From: Geodermatophilus normandii
GTDB lineage: Bacteria; Actinomycetota; Actinomycetes; Mycobacteriales; Geodermatophilaceae
Assembly (NCBI RefSeq): GCF_003182485.1
Contig: NZ_QGTX01000001.1
Span: 186,001-250,000, forward strand
DNA: 64,000 nt
Reading direction: 5' to 3'
Below the pieces are notes generated by a model. It was given only the letters and a program-made list of their open reading frames with translations, made no database searches and was not told the origin of the DNA. A program made the position numbers and the translations under genes. Below are positions 16,921 through 24,984 of this stretch, one piece after another. Numbering within the stretch: position 1 is the stretch's first letter; each line of letters starts with the position of its first letter.

Positions 16921-17157
16921 ATGAGCGACGACCTGACACTCGACATCGACGGCGAGCAGTACGTGGTGCGGCAGGGCGGTGAGGGCCTGCGGGTGGGTCG
17001 CCGCAACGGCGACGACGTGGCCTGGCTCGACGACGTCGACCCGGCGCTGCTGCCCGAGGACGCCCGCACGGCGCTCGCCGAGGGCGACTCGTCCAACGAG
17101 GCGCTGCGCGTCGCGGTCAGCGGCATCGTCCAGGCCGAGGTCGAGCGCGGCGGCTGA
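16921..17157 (+). CDS. Small acidic hypothetical protein
   Basis: A 78-residue soluble acidic protein (L-D-I-D-G-E-Q-Y-V-V-R near the start, many Asp/Glu, no membrane segment or signal). I do not recognise a family. A TAGGGC box six bases before the ATG and a strong terminator 13 bases after the stop support a real, separately transcribed gene. It is divergent from cutA. Confidence 0.6.
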   Translation: MSDDLTLDIDGEQYVVRQGGEGLRVGRRNGDDVAWLDDVDPALLPEDARTALAEGDSSNEALRVAVSGIVQAEVERGG

Positions 17158-17170
17158 CCCTCCCGGAGGA

Positions 17171-17207
17171 CGCACCGCCCGGGCCCCGCGCGGGACCGGG
17201 CGGTGCG
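17171..17207. terminator. Bidirectional terminator
   Basis: CGCACCGCCCGG (17171-17182) pairs perfectly with CCGGGCGGTGCG (17196-17207) around a 13-base loop. It sits between the convergent small protein gene and the lipase gene, eight bases from the lipase stop. Confidence 0.8.
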
Positions 17208-17214
17208 CCGCCGG

Positions 17215-18237
17215 TCAGCGGTACACGTACGGCGCGAGGGCCGGCTCCTCGGCGACGTCGGGCGCGTTGCCCGCGCTGTCACCGGCGTAGGCGACGAAGG
17301 CCGCGAGGTCGCCGGCGAAGGTCAGCGGGTCCACGCCGGGCTGGAACGCCTGCAGGCAGGTCGACAGCGGGATGCGAGAGCGGACCGCCGGCCCGTCGTG
17401 GGTGAGCGCGTCGGCGACGACGGCGTAGCCGACCGGGTCGTAGCTGCCGATCGCGAAGTGGTCGGCGGCGTTGGCCGGGCAGACCTCCTGCGTGGCGATG
17501 TTGGCGACCGCGCCGTCGCCGGTGCGCAGCGCCGAGCTCGCCACCCCCGGGGTGTTGGGGACGACGACCTCGTCGAGCGCCGTGTAGGCCACGGTGTAGT
17601 CGACGCCGGCGAAGGTCTCCGCGCCGCTGTTGAGCGCCTCGAGGAACCGCGACCCGGTGGCCTGCTGGTGGAACGAGGGGTTGCAGTCCCCGCAGGTCAC
17701 CGCGGAGTCGAGGGTGCCGTGGTTCGACGGCGACAGGCCCACGACGTCGTCGACGAGCGCCCGGGTGTCCGGCCAGAAGCGCAGCGCCCAGCGCGGCACC
17801 ATCCCGCCCTGGCTCCAGCCGACGACGTCGACGTCGCGGCGGGACTGCGCGCTCACCGTGCGGATCGCGTGGACCAGGTACTCGCCGGCCACCTGGATGT
17901 CGCCGGTGGCGTCGAAGGGCAGCGTGACCGTGCACCAGCGCCAGCCGTTGCGGTCGAAGGCGCGGGTGTAGTTCCAGCCGAAGCCCACCTGCGGGTCCAT
18001 GGTGGTTCCGGGGACGAGCAGGATCGGGTCCTGGGCCAGGCCGCGCAGCGGGCCGTTGCAGGACAGGCTCGCGTCGAGGTCGGCCCTCGGCACCGACAGC
18101 CGCGGTCCGGGCCGGTCGAGGGGCGCGTAGGCGCCGGTGTCGGCCGTCGCCGCGGGTGCGGCGACGGCGGTGCCGGCTCCCAGCAGGACGGCGGCGCAGG
18201 CCGCGGTCAGGGCGGTCAGCAGTCGGGACCTCGTCAT
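17215..18237 (-). CDS. Secreted lipase of the Candida antarctica lipase B-like fold
   Basis: A 340-residue exported alpha/beta hydrolase. It has a signal peptide to about residue 32 (A-V-A-A-P-A-A-T-A). L-V-P-G-T-T-M-D-P-Q forms the oxyanion region, V-V-G-W-S-Q-G-G-M-V-P-R-W carries the nucleophile Ser, T-A-L-D-E-V-V-V-P carries the Asp, and A-A-D-H-F-A-I-G-S-Y carries the His. The W-S-Q-G-G elbow, the order of motifs and the conserved G-E-Y-L-V-H-A-I strongly resemble fungal CALB rather than the usual G-x-S-x-G bacterial lipases. Four further Cys suggest disulfides. It probably hydrolyses esters or lipids outside the cell. Confidence 0.82.
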   Translation of the reverse strand: MTRSRLLTALTAACAAVLLGAGTAVAAPAATADTGAYAPLDRPGPRLSVPRADLDASLSCNGPLRGLAQDPILLVPGTTMDPQVGFGWNYTRAFDRNGWRWCTVTLPFDATGDIQVAGEYLVHAIRTVSAQSRRDVDVVGWSQGGMVPRWALRFWPDTRALVDDVVGLSPSNHGTLDSAVTCGDCNPSFHQQATGSRFLEALNSGAETFAGVDYTVAYTALDEVVVPNTPGVASSALRTGDGAVANIATQEVCPANAADHFAIGSYDPVGYAVVADALTHDGPAVRSRIPLSTCLQAFQPGVDPLTFAGDLAAFVAYAGDSAGNAPDVAEEPALAPYVYR

Positions 18238-18336
18238 CGAGCGTCGCGTCTCCTCGCGGTCGGGCGCGCGCGGTCCGCGCGCTCGTGCAACACAACGACC
18301 GAGTGTCCCGCAGGATGTGGTCCGCGCCACCGGGCC

Positions 18337-18342
18337 TAGGGT
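18337..18342 (+). promoter_or_regulatory. -10 element TAGGGT of the pentapeptide-repeat gene
   Basis: TAGGGT ends six bases before GTG 18349. The start is leaderless by position. Confidence 0.5.
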
Positions 18343-18348
18343 GCCGCC

Positions 18349-18942
18349 GTGACCCCGACCCGCGAGGACGAGATCCTCCGCGGCGACGACCGCTGGGGCG
18401 AGGACCTCTCCGGGGAGGGGTTCGTGCGCTGCACCCTCGTCGACGTCGACCTCTCCGAGACGACGTCGGTGGGCGCGACGTTCGAGGACTGCACGTTCAC
18501 CGCCTGCCGGTTCTCCGCCGGCCGGCACGAGGCCTCGGCGTTCCGCGGCTGCCGGTTCACCGCGTGCTCGTTCACCACGGCGGAGTTCACCGACTGCACG
18601 TTCCTCGGCAGCGCCTTCGCGTCGTGCTCGCTGCGGCCGCTGCGGGTGACCGGCGGCGACTGGTCCTTCGTCTCCCTCGTCGACGCCGACCTGCGCGGTG
18701 CCGTGTTCACGGGCGTGGCGCTGCGCGAGGCCGACCTGCGCGGCGCCGACCTCACCGGGGCCACCGTCACCGACGCCGACCTGTCGGCCGCCGCGCTGGA
18801 GGGCAGCCGCTGGGCCGGCGCGGACCTGCGCGGCAGCGACCTCTCGGCGTTCGACCCGCGCGGGCTGCCGCTGGACGGTGCCCGCATCCGCGCCGAGCAG
18901 GCCGTCGTCCTCGCGCAGCTGCTGGGGCTGCGCGTCGGCTGA
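18349..18942 (+). CDS. Pentapeptide-repeat protein
   Basis: A 197-residue protein made almost entirely of A(D/N)LxX-type pentapeptides. Cys/Phe-rich coils come first (F-E-D-C-T-F, A-C-R-F, F-R-G-C-R-F, F-T-D-C-T-F), then Leu-type coils (A-D-L-R-G-A-V-F, A-D-L-R-G-A-D-L-T-G-A). It would form a right-handed quadrilateral beta helix. The Cys/Phe-rich first half is like the MfpA/Qnr DNA-gyrase-interacting subgroup, but the interruption near residue 85 and the missing characteristic loops make that only a possibility. GTG is chosen from the leaderless promoter. Confidence 0.8.
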   Translation: MTPTREDEILRGDDRWGEDLSGEGFVRCTLVDVDLSETTSVGATFEDCTFTACRFSAGRHEASAFRGCRFTACSFTTAEFTDCTFLGSAFASCSLRPLRVTGGDWSFVSLVDADLRGAVFTGVALREADLRGADLTGATVTDADLSAAALEGSRWAGADLRGSDLSAFDPRGLPLDGARIRAEQAVVLAQLLGLRVG

Positions 18943-18956
18943 CGGCCGGCGGCGGG

Positions 18957-20066
18957 TCAGCCGGTGACGAGGTCGGCGGCCGCCTCGGGCCACCACTGGC
19001 CGGCCGGCGGGCCGCCCCCGCAGGTGCCGTCGGAGTCGCCGGGCTGCTTGACCCACAGCAGCGCGTCGAGCCGCGGGGCGTCGGGGGACGTCGTCGGCGG
19101 CTCGCCGAGCGCCCGCCCCGGCGGGTTGCACCAGCGGCCCTCGCCGCCGGGGGCGTCCTCGGGCGGGCCGGCGCCGTTGCGGCTGGTGTCGATCACGAAG
19201 TGGGCGACGGGCGCGCCGGGGGGTGCGCCCTCCTCCAGCTGCTCGGACAGCGCCAGGCCGTACTCGGCGTTGGCCTCGGTGGTCTCGTAGTTGGAGACGT
19301 TGAGGGCGAACCCGTCGGCGGAGTCGATCCCGCTCTTGCGGAGGGCGTCGGCGAGCGCCGGCAGGTCGTCCACCCAGTCGGCGTTGCCGGCGTCCAGGTA
19401 GATCCGCGTCTCCGGCTGCCGGTCGAGGATCGCGACCGCCTGGGAGAGCAGGTCGTAGCGCGCGGCGGAGTCGACGCCCTGGCAGCCGGCGACGGCGTGC
19501 GGCACGGCGTCCGGCTCCAGGACGACGACCGCGGGCCGGTCCGCCAGCGCCGCCGCGAAGCTGCCGATCCAGGCCAGGTAGGCGCCGGGGTCGGCGGCGC
19601 CGCCGGCGGAGTAGGAGCCGCAGTCACGCCCGGGCACGTTGTAGGCGACCAGGACCGGCAGCCGGTCCTCCTCGGCCGCGGCCACGGACGCCCGCTCCAC
19701 CATCGGGTACGGGTTGTCGGGGCTGGCGATCCAGACGGCGGTCGGCTGCTCGGCCAGCGGGGCGAGCGCCTGCGCCTCCTCGGTCCGGCCGGCGGCACGG
19801 GCCTCCCGCACCGCGGCCGGGCCGTGCCCGTCGGGGTCGAGCCACAGCTCCTCCCCCGCGAGCCGGCTGGACTCCTGCGGGGCGGCGGTGCCCGTCGCGG
19901 TGCCCGTCGCGGTGCCCGTCGCCCCGCCGTCGCCCCCGCTGCTGCCGTCGCCGCCGGCCCTGTTCCCGCCGGTCCCGTCACCGCTCCCGCAGGCGACCGC
20001 GGTGCCGGCGACGGCGGCCAGCACCGCGGCGCGGACCGACCGTCGCCGGTGCAGACGGGTCCTCAC
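18957..20066 (-). CDS. Glycoside hydrolase family 6 endoglucanase-like lipoprotein (third gene of csl operon)
   Basis: A 369-residue exported protein with a lipobox-like A-G-T-A-V-A-C near residue 26, a Gly/Ser/Thr-rich linker to about 65, then a GH6 catalytic domain. It has Y-N-V-P-G-R-D-C-G-S-Y-S-A-G-G, V-V-V-L-E-P-D-A-V-P (the E-P-D strand with the catalytic Asp), Y-L-D-A-G-N-A-D-W, A-L-N-V-S-N-Y and F-V-I-D-T-S-R-N-G-A-G-P, and ends with L-L-W-V-K-Q-P-G-D-S-D-G. GH6 enzymes cut beta-1,4-glucan. The GTG overlaps the glxA stop (GTGA). The same gene order in Streptomyces (cslA-glxA-cslZ) suggests it trims or releases the glycan made by CslA. Confidence 0.88.
   Translation of the reverse strand: MRTRLHRRRSVRAAVLAAVAGTAVACGSGDGTGGNRAGGDGSSGGDGGATGTATGTATGTAAPQESSRLAGEELWLDPDGHGPAAVREARAAGRTEEAQALAPLAEQPTAVWIASPDNPYPMVERASVAAAEEDRLPVLVAYNVPGRDCGSYSAGGAADPGAYLAWIGSFAAALADRPAVVVLEPDAVPHAVAGCQGVDSAARYDLLSQAVAILDRQPETRIYLDAGNADWVDDLPALADALRKSGIDSADGFALNVSNYETTEANAEYGLALSEQLEEGAPPGAPVAHFVIDTSRNGAGPPEDAPGGEGRWCNPPGRALGEPPTTSPDAPRLDALLWVKQPGDSDGTCGGGPPAGQWWPEAAADLVTG
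19887..19922 (+). repeat. Perfect 12-bp tandem repeat, three copies
   Basis: GGTGCCCGTCGC is repeated three times within the GH6 gene. On the coding strand it encodes a T-A-T-G periodic linker. A multiple-of-three unit means copy-number change alters linker length without breaking the frame. Confidence 0.8.
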
Positions 20067-22054
20067 GCGACGTGCACCCAGCGGGCCGGGGAGGGGACGC
20101 CGTCGGAGTCGAGCACCACCAACATGTACCAGCCGGAGGGGGTGAGCCCCTCCTCCTCGGGCACGGTGAGCTCGACCGTGTCGCTGCCGCAGCAGCCGTC
20201 CGGGCAGTGCTGGCTGCCGTCGGCGGCGGTGTGGCCGGCCGCGCCCTCGGGGCACGACGCCGGGGCCACGTCGAGGGCCACCGAGCGCTGCTCGGTGTCC
20301 GTCTGGTGGGTCACCGCGCTGGGCCGCATCAGGCGGGCCTCCGCGACGTCGGCGCCCTCGACGTCGACGGTGAAGCTCGTCCCCCGGGTGACCTCCTCCG
20401 GGGCGTCGGCGATGGCCGGCCGGTCCCCGGCGAAGAGGTAGGGCGGGGAGTAGATCTCGATCCGCGTGTCGAAGGTGCCGGTGCGGGTCTCCTCCTTGTC
20501 GGCGAACAGCGGGTCCGACCCCATCGTCATGACCCGGCCGTCGGGCAGCAGCAGCGCCGTCGCGTGGTAGTTCCGCCCCACGAAGTTGCGCGCCGCCTCG
20601 TCCAGCTCGCCGGTCTCCGGGTCGTAGAGCGTCGTCAGGTGGAGATCGCTCTCCTCGTTGCCGCGGTAGTCCACCGAGCCGCCGGTGAGCAGGGTGCTGT
20701 CGTCGGGCAGCGTGACGGCGTTGAGGTAGCGCACCGGGCTCGGGTAGTCCGGCGCCGGCTCGTAGCGCGGGGCGTCCTCGTCGAGGTCGACCACGTTGAA
20801 CCGCGCGGTCGACTCCGGGCTGTCGCCGACCAGGCCGCCGCCCACGATGCCGACGCGCTGGTCCTGCACCGGGGCGAGGAAGAACGACGCGCTCGTCTCG
20901 TTGTAGGCGGCGTCCTCCAGGCCCGGGACGTCCTGCCAGGTGTTGTCGCGCAGGTCCCAGATGCCCGGCTGCCGGCCCGCCTCGGCGGGGCCGTAGCCGG
21001 TGTTGGACCCGCTGTAGAAGACGCGCTGCCCGTCGGCCAGCCGGAACAGCGCCGGGTAGGTCGGGAAGTAGCGGAAGAGGTCCGGCTGGTCGGTCCACGT
21101 GCGCGTGGCCGGGTCGTAGACCTCGTTGTCGCCCGGGAGGACCCGGCCGTACTCGTCCAGGCCGGACACGGCCAGGACCCGGCCCCCGTCCAGCCCGATC
21201 AGGGTGGGGTACCAGCGGGCCTCGTCCAGGCGGCCGGTGCGCCGGTAGGTCTCGGTGGCGACGTCGAACTCGTAGGAGGCGTCGAGGCCCTGGAAGTTCT
21301 GCTTGTCCTTCGTGACGCCGCCCCCGCGCGCGTGCACGTACCCGCGGTGCCCGGCCGGGAGGTCCAGCACGCCGAAGGCGCGCTCCTCCTCGACGACGTA
21401 CTCGTCGCCGGTGCCCTCGGCCTCCACCCACACGTCGGCGACCCCGTCCATCGCCGAGCCGTCCGGCATCCGGTGCGCGGCGGGCAGCCTGACCTCCTCG
21501 GTGGAGGTGTAGGTCAGGCCCCCGACGGCGAACTCGGTGCCCACGGGCAGGGTGAGCGGCTCGTCCTGCTCGTTGGTGAGCGACAGGACGCCGGCGGCCC
21601 GGTCGACCTGCTCGTCGAGCCGCTCGTACCGGCGGGTGCCGCCGGCGATGAGCAGGTTGCCGTTGGGCAGGTAGGCGTGCCCGCCGCAGAAGAGGTCCTC
21701 CGGCGTCGGGACCTCCTTGGTGTCGCCGGTGACCGGGTCCCAGACGATCGAGCGGAAGGTCCCCGCCTCGAACCGCTCGGCGTTGTTGCCCGACCCGGCG
21801 ATCAGCAGCACCTTGCCGGTGGACAGCAGCGCGGCGTGCACCGCCGACAGCCGGTACTCCTCCGGCAGCTCCACGGTCTCCCAGAAGCCGTACTGCGCCT
21901 TGTAGTCGTCCTGGTTGCGCTGGAAGTCGTAGACGAGCCGGTCGGCCACGTCGACGACGACCGGCCCGTTCGCCGCGACGACGCCCGTCACCGCGGCGCC
22001 GACCAGCGCGGCGTTGCGCAGCCGCCGCAGCGGCCCCGGCACGCGGCGGGTCAT
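20063..22054 (-). CDS. glxA: Galactose-oxidase-like copper radical oxidase GlxA
   Basis: A 663-residue protein with one N-terminal membrane anchor (about 13-35), a kelch-repeat beta-propeller and a C-terminal DUF1929 domain (last 110 or so residues). All residues of the Tyr-Cys copper radical site are visible by motif: Cys123 in L-F-C-G-G-H, Tyr282 in R-W-Y-P-T-L (cross-link partner), Tyr496-His497 in R-N-Y-H-A-T and His583 in A-V-T-H-Q-T-D. Such enzymes oxidise primary alcohols of glycans to aldehydes with release of H2O2. The start ATG overlaps the cslA stop, and the stop overlaps the GH6 start. In Streptomyces, GlxA acts on the CslA glycan at hyphal tips. Confidence 0.93.
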   Translation of the reverse strand: MTRRVPGPLRRLRNAALVGAAVTGVVAANGPVVVDVADRLVYDFQRNQDDYKAQYGFWETVELPEEYRLSAVHAALLSTGKVLLIAGSGNNAERFEAGTFRSIVWDPVTGDTKEVPTPEDLFCGGHAYLPNGNLLIAGGTRRYERLDEQVDRAAGVLSLTNEQDEPLTLPVGTEFAVGGLTYTSTEEVRLPAAHRMPDGSAMDGVADVWVEAEGTGDEYVVEEERAFGVLDLPAGHRGYVHARGGGVTKDKQNFQGLDASYEFDVATETYRRTGRLDEARWYPTLIGLDGGRVLAVSGLDEYGRVLPGDNEVYDPATRTWTDQPDLFRYFPTYPALFRLADGQRVFYSGSNTGYGPAEAGRQPGIWDLRDNTWQDVPGLEDAAYNETSASFFLAPVQDQRVGIVGGGLVGDSPESTARFNVVDLDEDAPRYEPAPDYPSPVRYLNAVTLPDDSTLLTGGSVDYRGNEESDLHLTTLYDPETGELDEAARNFVGRNYHATALLLPDGRVMTMGSDPLFADKEETRTGTFDTRIEIYSPPYLFAGDRPAIADAPEEVTRGTSFTVDVEGADVAEARLMRPSAVTHQTDTEQRSVALDVAPASCPEGAAGHTAADGSQHCPDGCCGSDTVELTVPEEEGLTPSGWYMLVVLDSDGVPSPARWVHVA

Positions 22055-23832
22055 CGGAGGCTCTCCTGCGGGAGGCCCGCGAGCTGCGCGGGCGCGACGA
22101 CGGCAGGGGGGATGACCGACAGGTCCGGGATGACGTTGCCCTCGATCCGGTAGGGAGGAGCCGCCGCGCGGCGGCGGGTGGTGACCGCGGTGCCCAGCCA
22201 GCAGGCGACCGGGACGAGGCACATGAGCGCGCTGAGGCCCGCCCAGGCGGAGACGGCGACGTGCACGTGGCCCAGCGGGAACGAGGCGGCCAGCACCCCG
22301 ACGAGGACGATCCCCCAGGCGAGGTGCCGCCGGAAGACGCCGACGTGGTCGCCGGAGACCGCGCCCTTGCGGGTGACGACGAAGGCCGGCTCGCGCCGTC
22401 GCACCGCCTGCCACAGCGCCTGGACGTAGACCGGCGCCGACATCGCCGACATCGCCATGCCGGCCACGCCGGAGGAGCCCTCCTGCTCGTGCGGGCTCAC
22501 GTTGTGCCGGCGGTTCCAGAAGTAGACGCCGAGGTGGAGCACCGCGGAGTTGACGTAGAGCATCAGCCAGATCTGCGCCGTCACCTGGAGGCCGCCCACG
22601 CCGGTCAGCAGGAAGGCGGTCAGGTTCAGCCCGCCCAGCACCCAGCTCACCGCCGCCGACGGGTAGTAGGCCAACAGCATCGTGTAGTGCGCCTTGCCGG
22701 CCCACGACAGCTTCCCGAAGGAGCGGCGGAAGTGGCGGAGGATCGTCTGGTCCGCGCCGCAGGCCCACCGGTGCTGCTGGGAGAAGAAGTCCCGCCAGGT
22801 GGCCGGGCCCTCGCCGACGGCGAGCACGTCGGGGGTGTAGACGGACTTCCAGCGCGCGCCGGTCTCCGGGTTGCGCGAGGCGTGCCAGACGACGCTCGTG
22901 GCGGCGTCCTCGGTGATCGAGTCCTGCAGGCCGCCGATGGCGCGCAGCGCCGAGATGCGGACGGCGTTGTTGGTGCCGACGAACATCGCCGAGGAGAGCC
23001 GGTTGCCCGCCCGCTGCAGCACGCTGTGGAACATGTACTGCTGCGACTCCGCGCCCCGGGTGACGACGTTGTCGTAGTTGCCGTACACCTGCGGGCCGAC
23101 GACGAAGGCGACGTCGGGGTCGCGGAAGTAGCCGACGAGCCGCTCGACCATGTTCGGCTGCGGCACGTGGTCGGTGTCGACGGACACCCAGAGGTCGTAG
23201 TCGTCGCCGTGCGCGTCGAGCCAGGCGTTGTAGTTGCCGTGCTTGGTGCGCGCCTTGAACCCGCCGCTCGGCTGGTTCCAGCGGTCGACGCCCTTGCGGC
23301 TGAAGTGCCGGACGCCGAGCTCGGTGCACATCGCGCGCACGGCCGCGTCGTCGCCCTCGTCGAGCAGCCAGACGTCGAGCCGGCCGTCGTGGCGCATGCG
23401 CAGCGCGGCCTCGAGCGTGCCGCGGACCATCTCCAGCGGCTCCTTGCCGGGGACGATCGTGGTGAGGAAGGCGACCCGCTGCCCGCTCAGGGGCGTCATG
23501 GGGACCGGGTCGCGGGCGTTCAGCGTGGCCAGCGCCAGGGTGATGACGTTGACCATCTGCAGGACGCCGATGACGGCGACGCTGCCGAGGAGCACGACCG
23601 CGAGCACCGAACGCCAGTCGCCGACGTACTCGGGGTGGTGCGACGGCAGCAGCAGCCAGACGAGGAAGACCAGCTCGAAGACGAAGGCGCCGAGGACCAG
23701 CAGCCGGGCGCGGACGCGGGCCCAGCCCCGGGTGACCGGCCGGAACCGGACGCGCCCGTCGGCGGTCGGCTCCTGCAGCGGCCCGGCGAGCTCGCTGAAC
23801 TCCGCGTAGGGGTAGGTCGTGACCTCAGACAC
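22051..23832 (-). CDS. cslA: Cellulose-synthase-like glycosyltransferase 2 (CslA)
   Basis: A 593-residue membrane GT2. It has two N-terminal transmembrane segments (about 40-90), a cytosolic catalytic domain and about five C-terminal segments. The processive-synthase motifs are present: the D-E-G-D-D nucleotide-binding region, S-V-D-T-D-H-V-P (DxD), T-E-D-A-A-T-S (the T-E-D) and Q-Q-H-R-W-A-C-G (Q-x-x-R-W). No PilZ domain is seen. It should polymerise a beta-linked glycan and thread it through the membrane, feeding GlxA and the GH6 protein. GTG 23832 lies after a leader of about 250 bases or more. Confidence 0.92.
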   Translation of the reverse strand: MSEVTTYPYAEFSELAGPLQEPTADGRVRFRPVTRGWARVRARLLVLGAFVFELVFLVWLLLPSHHPEYVGDWRSVLAVVLLGSVAVIGVLQMVNVITLALATLNARDPVPMTPLSGQRVAFLTTIVPGKEPLEMVRGTLEAALRMRHDGRLDVWLLDEGDDAAVRAMCTELGVRHFSRKGVDRWNQPSGGFKARTKHGNYNAWLDAHGDDYDLWVSVDTDHVPQPNMVERLVGYFRDPDVAFVVGPQVYGNYDNVVTRGAESQQYMFHSVLQRAGNRLSSAMFVGTNNAVRISALRAIGGLQDSITEDAATSVVWHASRNPETGARWKSVYTPDVLAVGEGPATWRDFFSQQHRWACGADQTILRHFRRSFGKLSWAGKAHYTMLLAYYPSAAVSWVLGGLNLTAFLLTGVGGLQVTAQIWLMLYVNSAVLHLGVYFWNRRHNVSPHEQEGSSGVAGMAMSAMSAPVYVQALWQAVRRREPAFVVTRKGAVSGDHVGVFRRHLAWGIVLVGVLAASFPLGHVHVAVSAWAGLSALMCLVPVACWLGTAVTTRRRAAAPPYRIEGNVIPDLSVIPPAVVAPAQLAGLPQESLR

Positions 23833-24405
23833 CCCGGGACGTGACCCGGAGGCTGCCTCCTTCCCGATCGGACACCAGCGGGGACGTCGCAGCCCCGCAG
23901 GGCACGGCGATCAGGAGCAAGGCAGACCCATTCGTGAGACGGCGGTTCGGGCAGTACACGCGGCGCAACACCGGCGGAGGAGGCCGGCGGACGGAGGGAC
24001 CGTGGCGTGCTCCAGCGAACGACTTCCGACCCCTGCGCGGCTGTGCGCGGGGCGGATCCGATCGGCCCGTTCCGTGCAGCACCCCGGAGGATGCCGACAC
24101 GGACGGTAACCAGAGCCGTCCCGCGGAGGCCAACCGATCACCTGTTCGGAGTCGTCCCGTGCTCGTAACGCGGAGGTTCGTCACCTGATGGCCTTGTGAC
24201 CCTCACCGTGGGTCACCCCGGTCGACAGGCGCCCCGAGCCCCTCCCCGCGCCACGCTGGGGCAGGCTGCCCGTCCGGGCGGGCCGCCGGGGACGGGACCT
24301 CCGACCCTCGGCGCGGCCCCGCGCCGGTCCTAGCGTCGGGAGCGGACGCCGGCGCGTCGGCGTCCGGACGCCGGTCTCCGCGGCCGGTCGCTCCGGGGAG
24401 TCCCC
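23833..24405. other. 573-base intergenic region upstream of cslA
   Basis: No credible coding frame is seen. A possible cslA promoter on the minus strand has TTGGCC near 24138-24133 and TACCGT near 24113-24108, which would give an untranslated leader of roughly 270 bases. I could not match the leader to a known riboswitch. The right end (from about 24300) carries the upstream region of the small membrane-protein gene at 24406. Confidence 0.45.
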
Positions 24406-24624
24406 ATGACCGTGCCCGTCGACCACCCCACCCCTGCTCCCGAGGACCCGAAGCCGGCCGCCGACCACGAGGCCGAGGACGACTACTCGACGAGGCCCGG
24501 CATCGAGGACCGGACGTTGCTGCTGGCCGGCGTCGTGATCGCCTTCATCGTGCTCGCGTTCGTCGGGATGTTCGTCCTGACCGCCCTCGGCGGCGGCACT
24601 GACTACGTGCCCTGGGGCGAGTGA
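24406..24624 (+). CDS. Small single-pass membrane protein
   Basis: A 72-residue protein with a hydrophilic Pro/Glu/Asp-rich N-terminal part (about 1-38), one transmembrane helix (L-L-L-A-G-V-V-I-A-F-I-V-L-A-F-V-G-M-F, about 39-60) and a short acidic tail ending in W-G-E. GGGGAG lies upstream of the ATG. No family recognised. It is convergent with the next small gene, sharing a hairpin that contains both stop codons. Confidence 0.6.
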   Translation: MTVPVDHPTPAPEDPKPAADHEAEDDYSTRPGIEDRTLLLAGVVIAFIVLAFVGMFVLTALGGGTDYVPWGE

Positions 24625-24644
24625 CCCCTCGTCCGACGGGTCAC
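24621..24644. terminator. Small hairpin overlapping two convergent stop codons
   Basis: GTGACCC (24621-24627) pairs perfectly with GGGTCAC (24638-24644). The TGA stops of the two flanking genes lie in opposite arms. Confidence 0.5.
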
Positions 24645-24823
24645 TGCTGGGCGGCGAACCGCTCCTCCAGCAGGCGGTTGACGCAGCCCTCGGCCTCGGC
24701 GACGGCCGCGGCGTTCTCGCCGCTCGGGCACCGGTCGAAGGAGCTGCGGGCGACGCCGAGCGCGATGTAGGCGACGGAGATGTCGTAGTCGAGCTGGTCG
24801 AAGCTGCTGACGGTCGGGCTCAT
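24641..24823 (-). CDS. Small hypothetical protein
   Basis: A 60-residue soluble helical protein with two Cys (F-D-R-C-P-S-G-E-N and E-G-C-V-N-R-L-L-E-E-R). ATG 24823 is chosen because AGGAGGTC, a near-perfect Shine-Dalgarno, lies seven bases upstream; an upstream ATG in the same frame would bury it. No family recognised. Confidence 0.6.
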   Translation of the reverse strand: MSPTVSSFDQLDYDISVAYIALGVARSSFDRCPSGENAAAVAEAEGCVNRLLEERFAAQQ

Positions 24824-24984
24824 GACGACCTCCTGGCGTTCGGTGCCTGTGAGCTGCACGTTAGGACGCAGGTGTGACGGTTCTGCTGCGCCGAGGTCAT
24901 CGGCAGATGCCGATCCGTTCCACCCGGCCCTCCCTCCCCCTAGCGTCGGCGCCGACCCACCGGAGGACGACGGAAGGCGATCCC

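Noticed and set aside
23833-24140. c-di-GMP or c-di-AMP riboswitch in the cslA leader
   Set aside because: I could not find the conserved core motifs of either class by eye.
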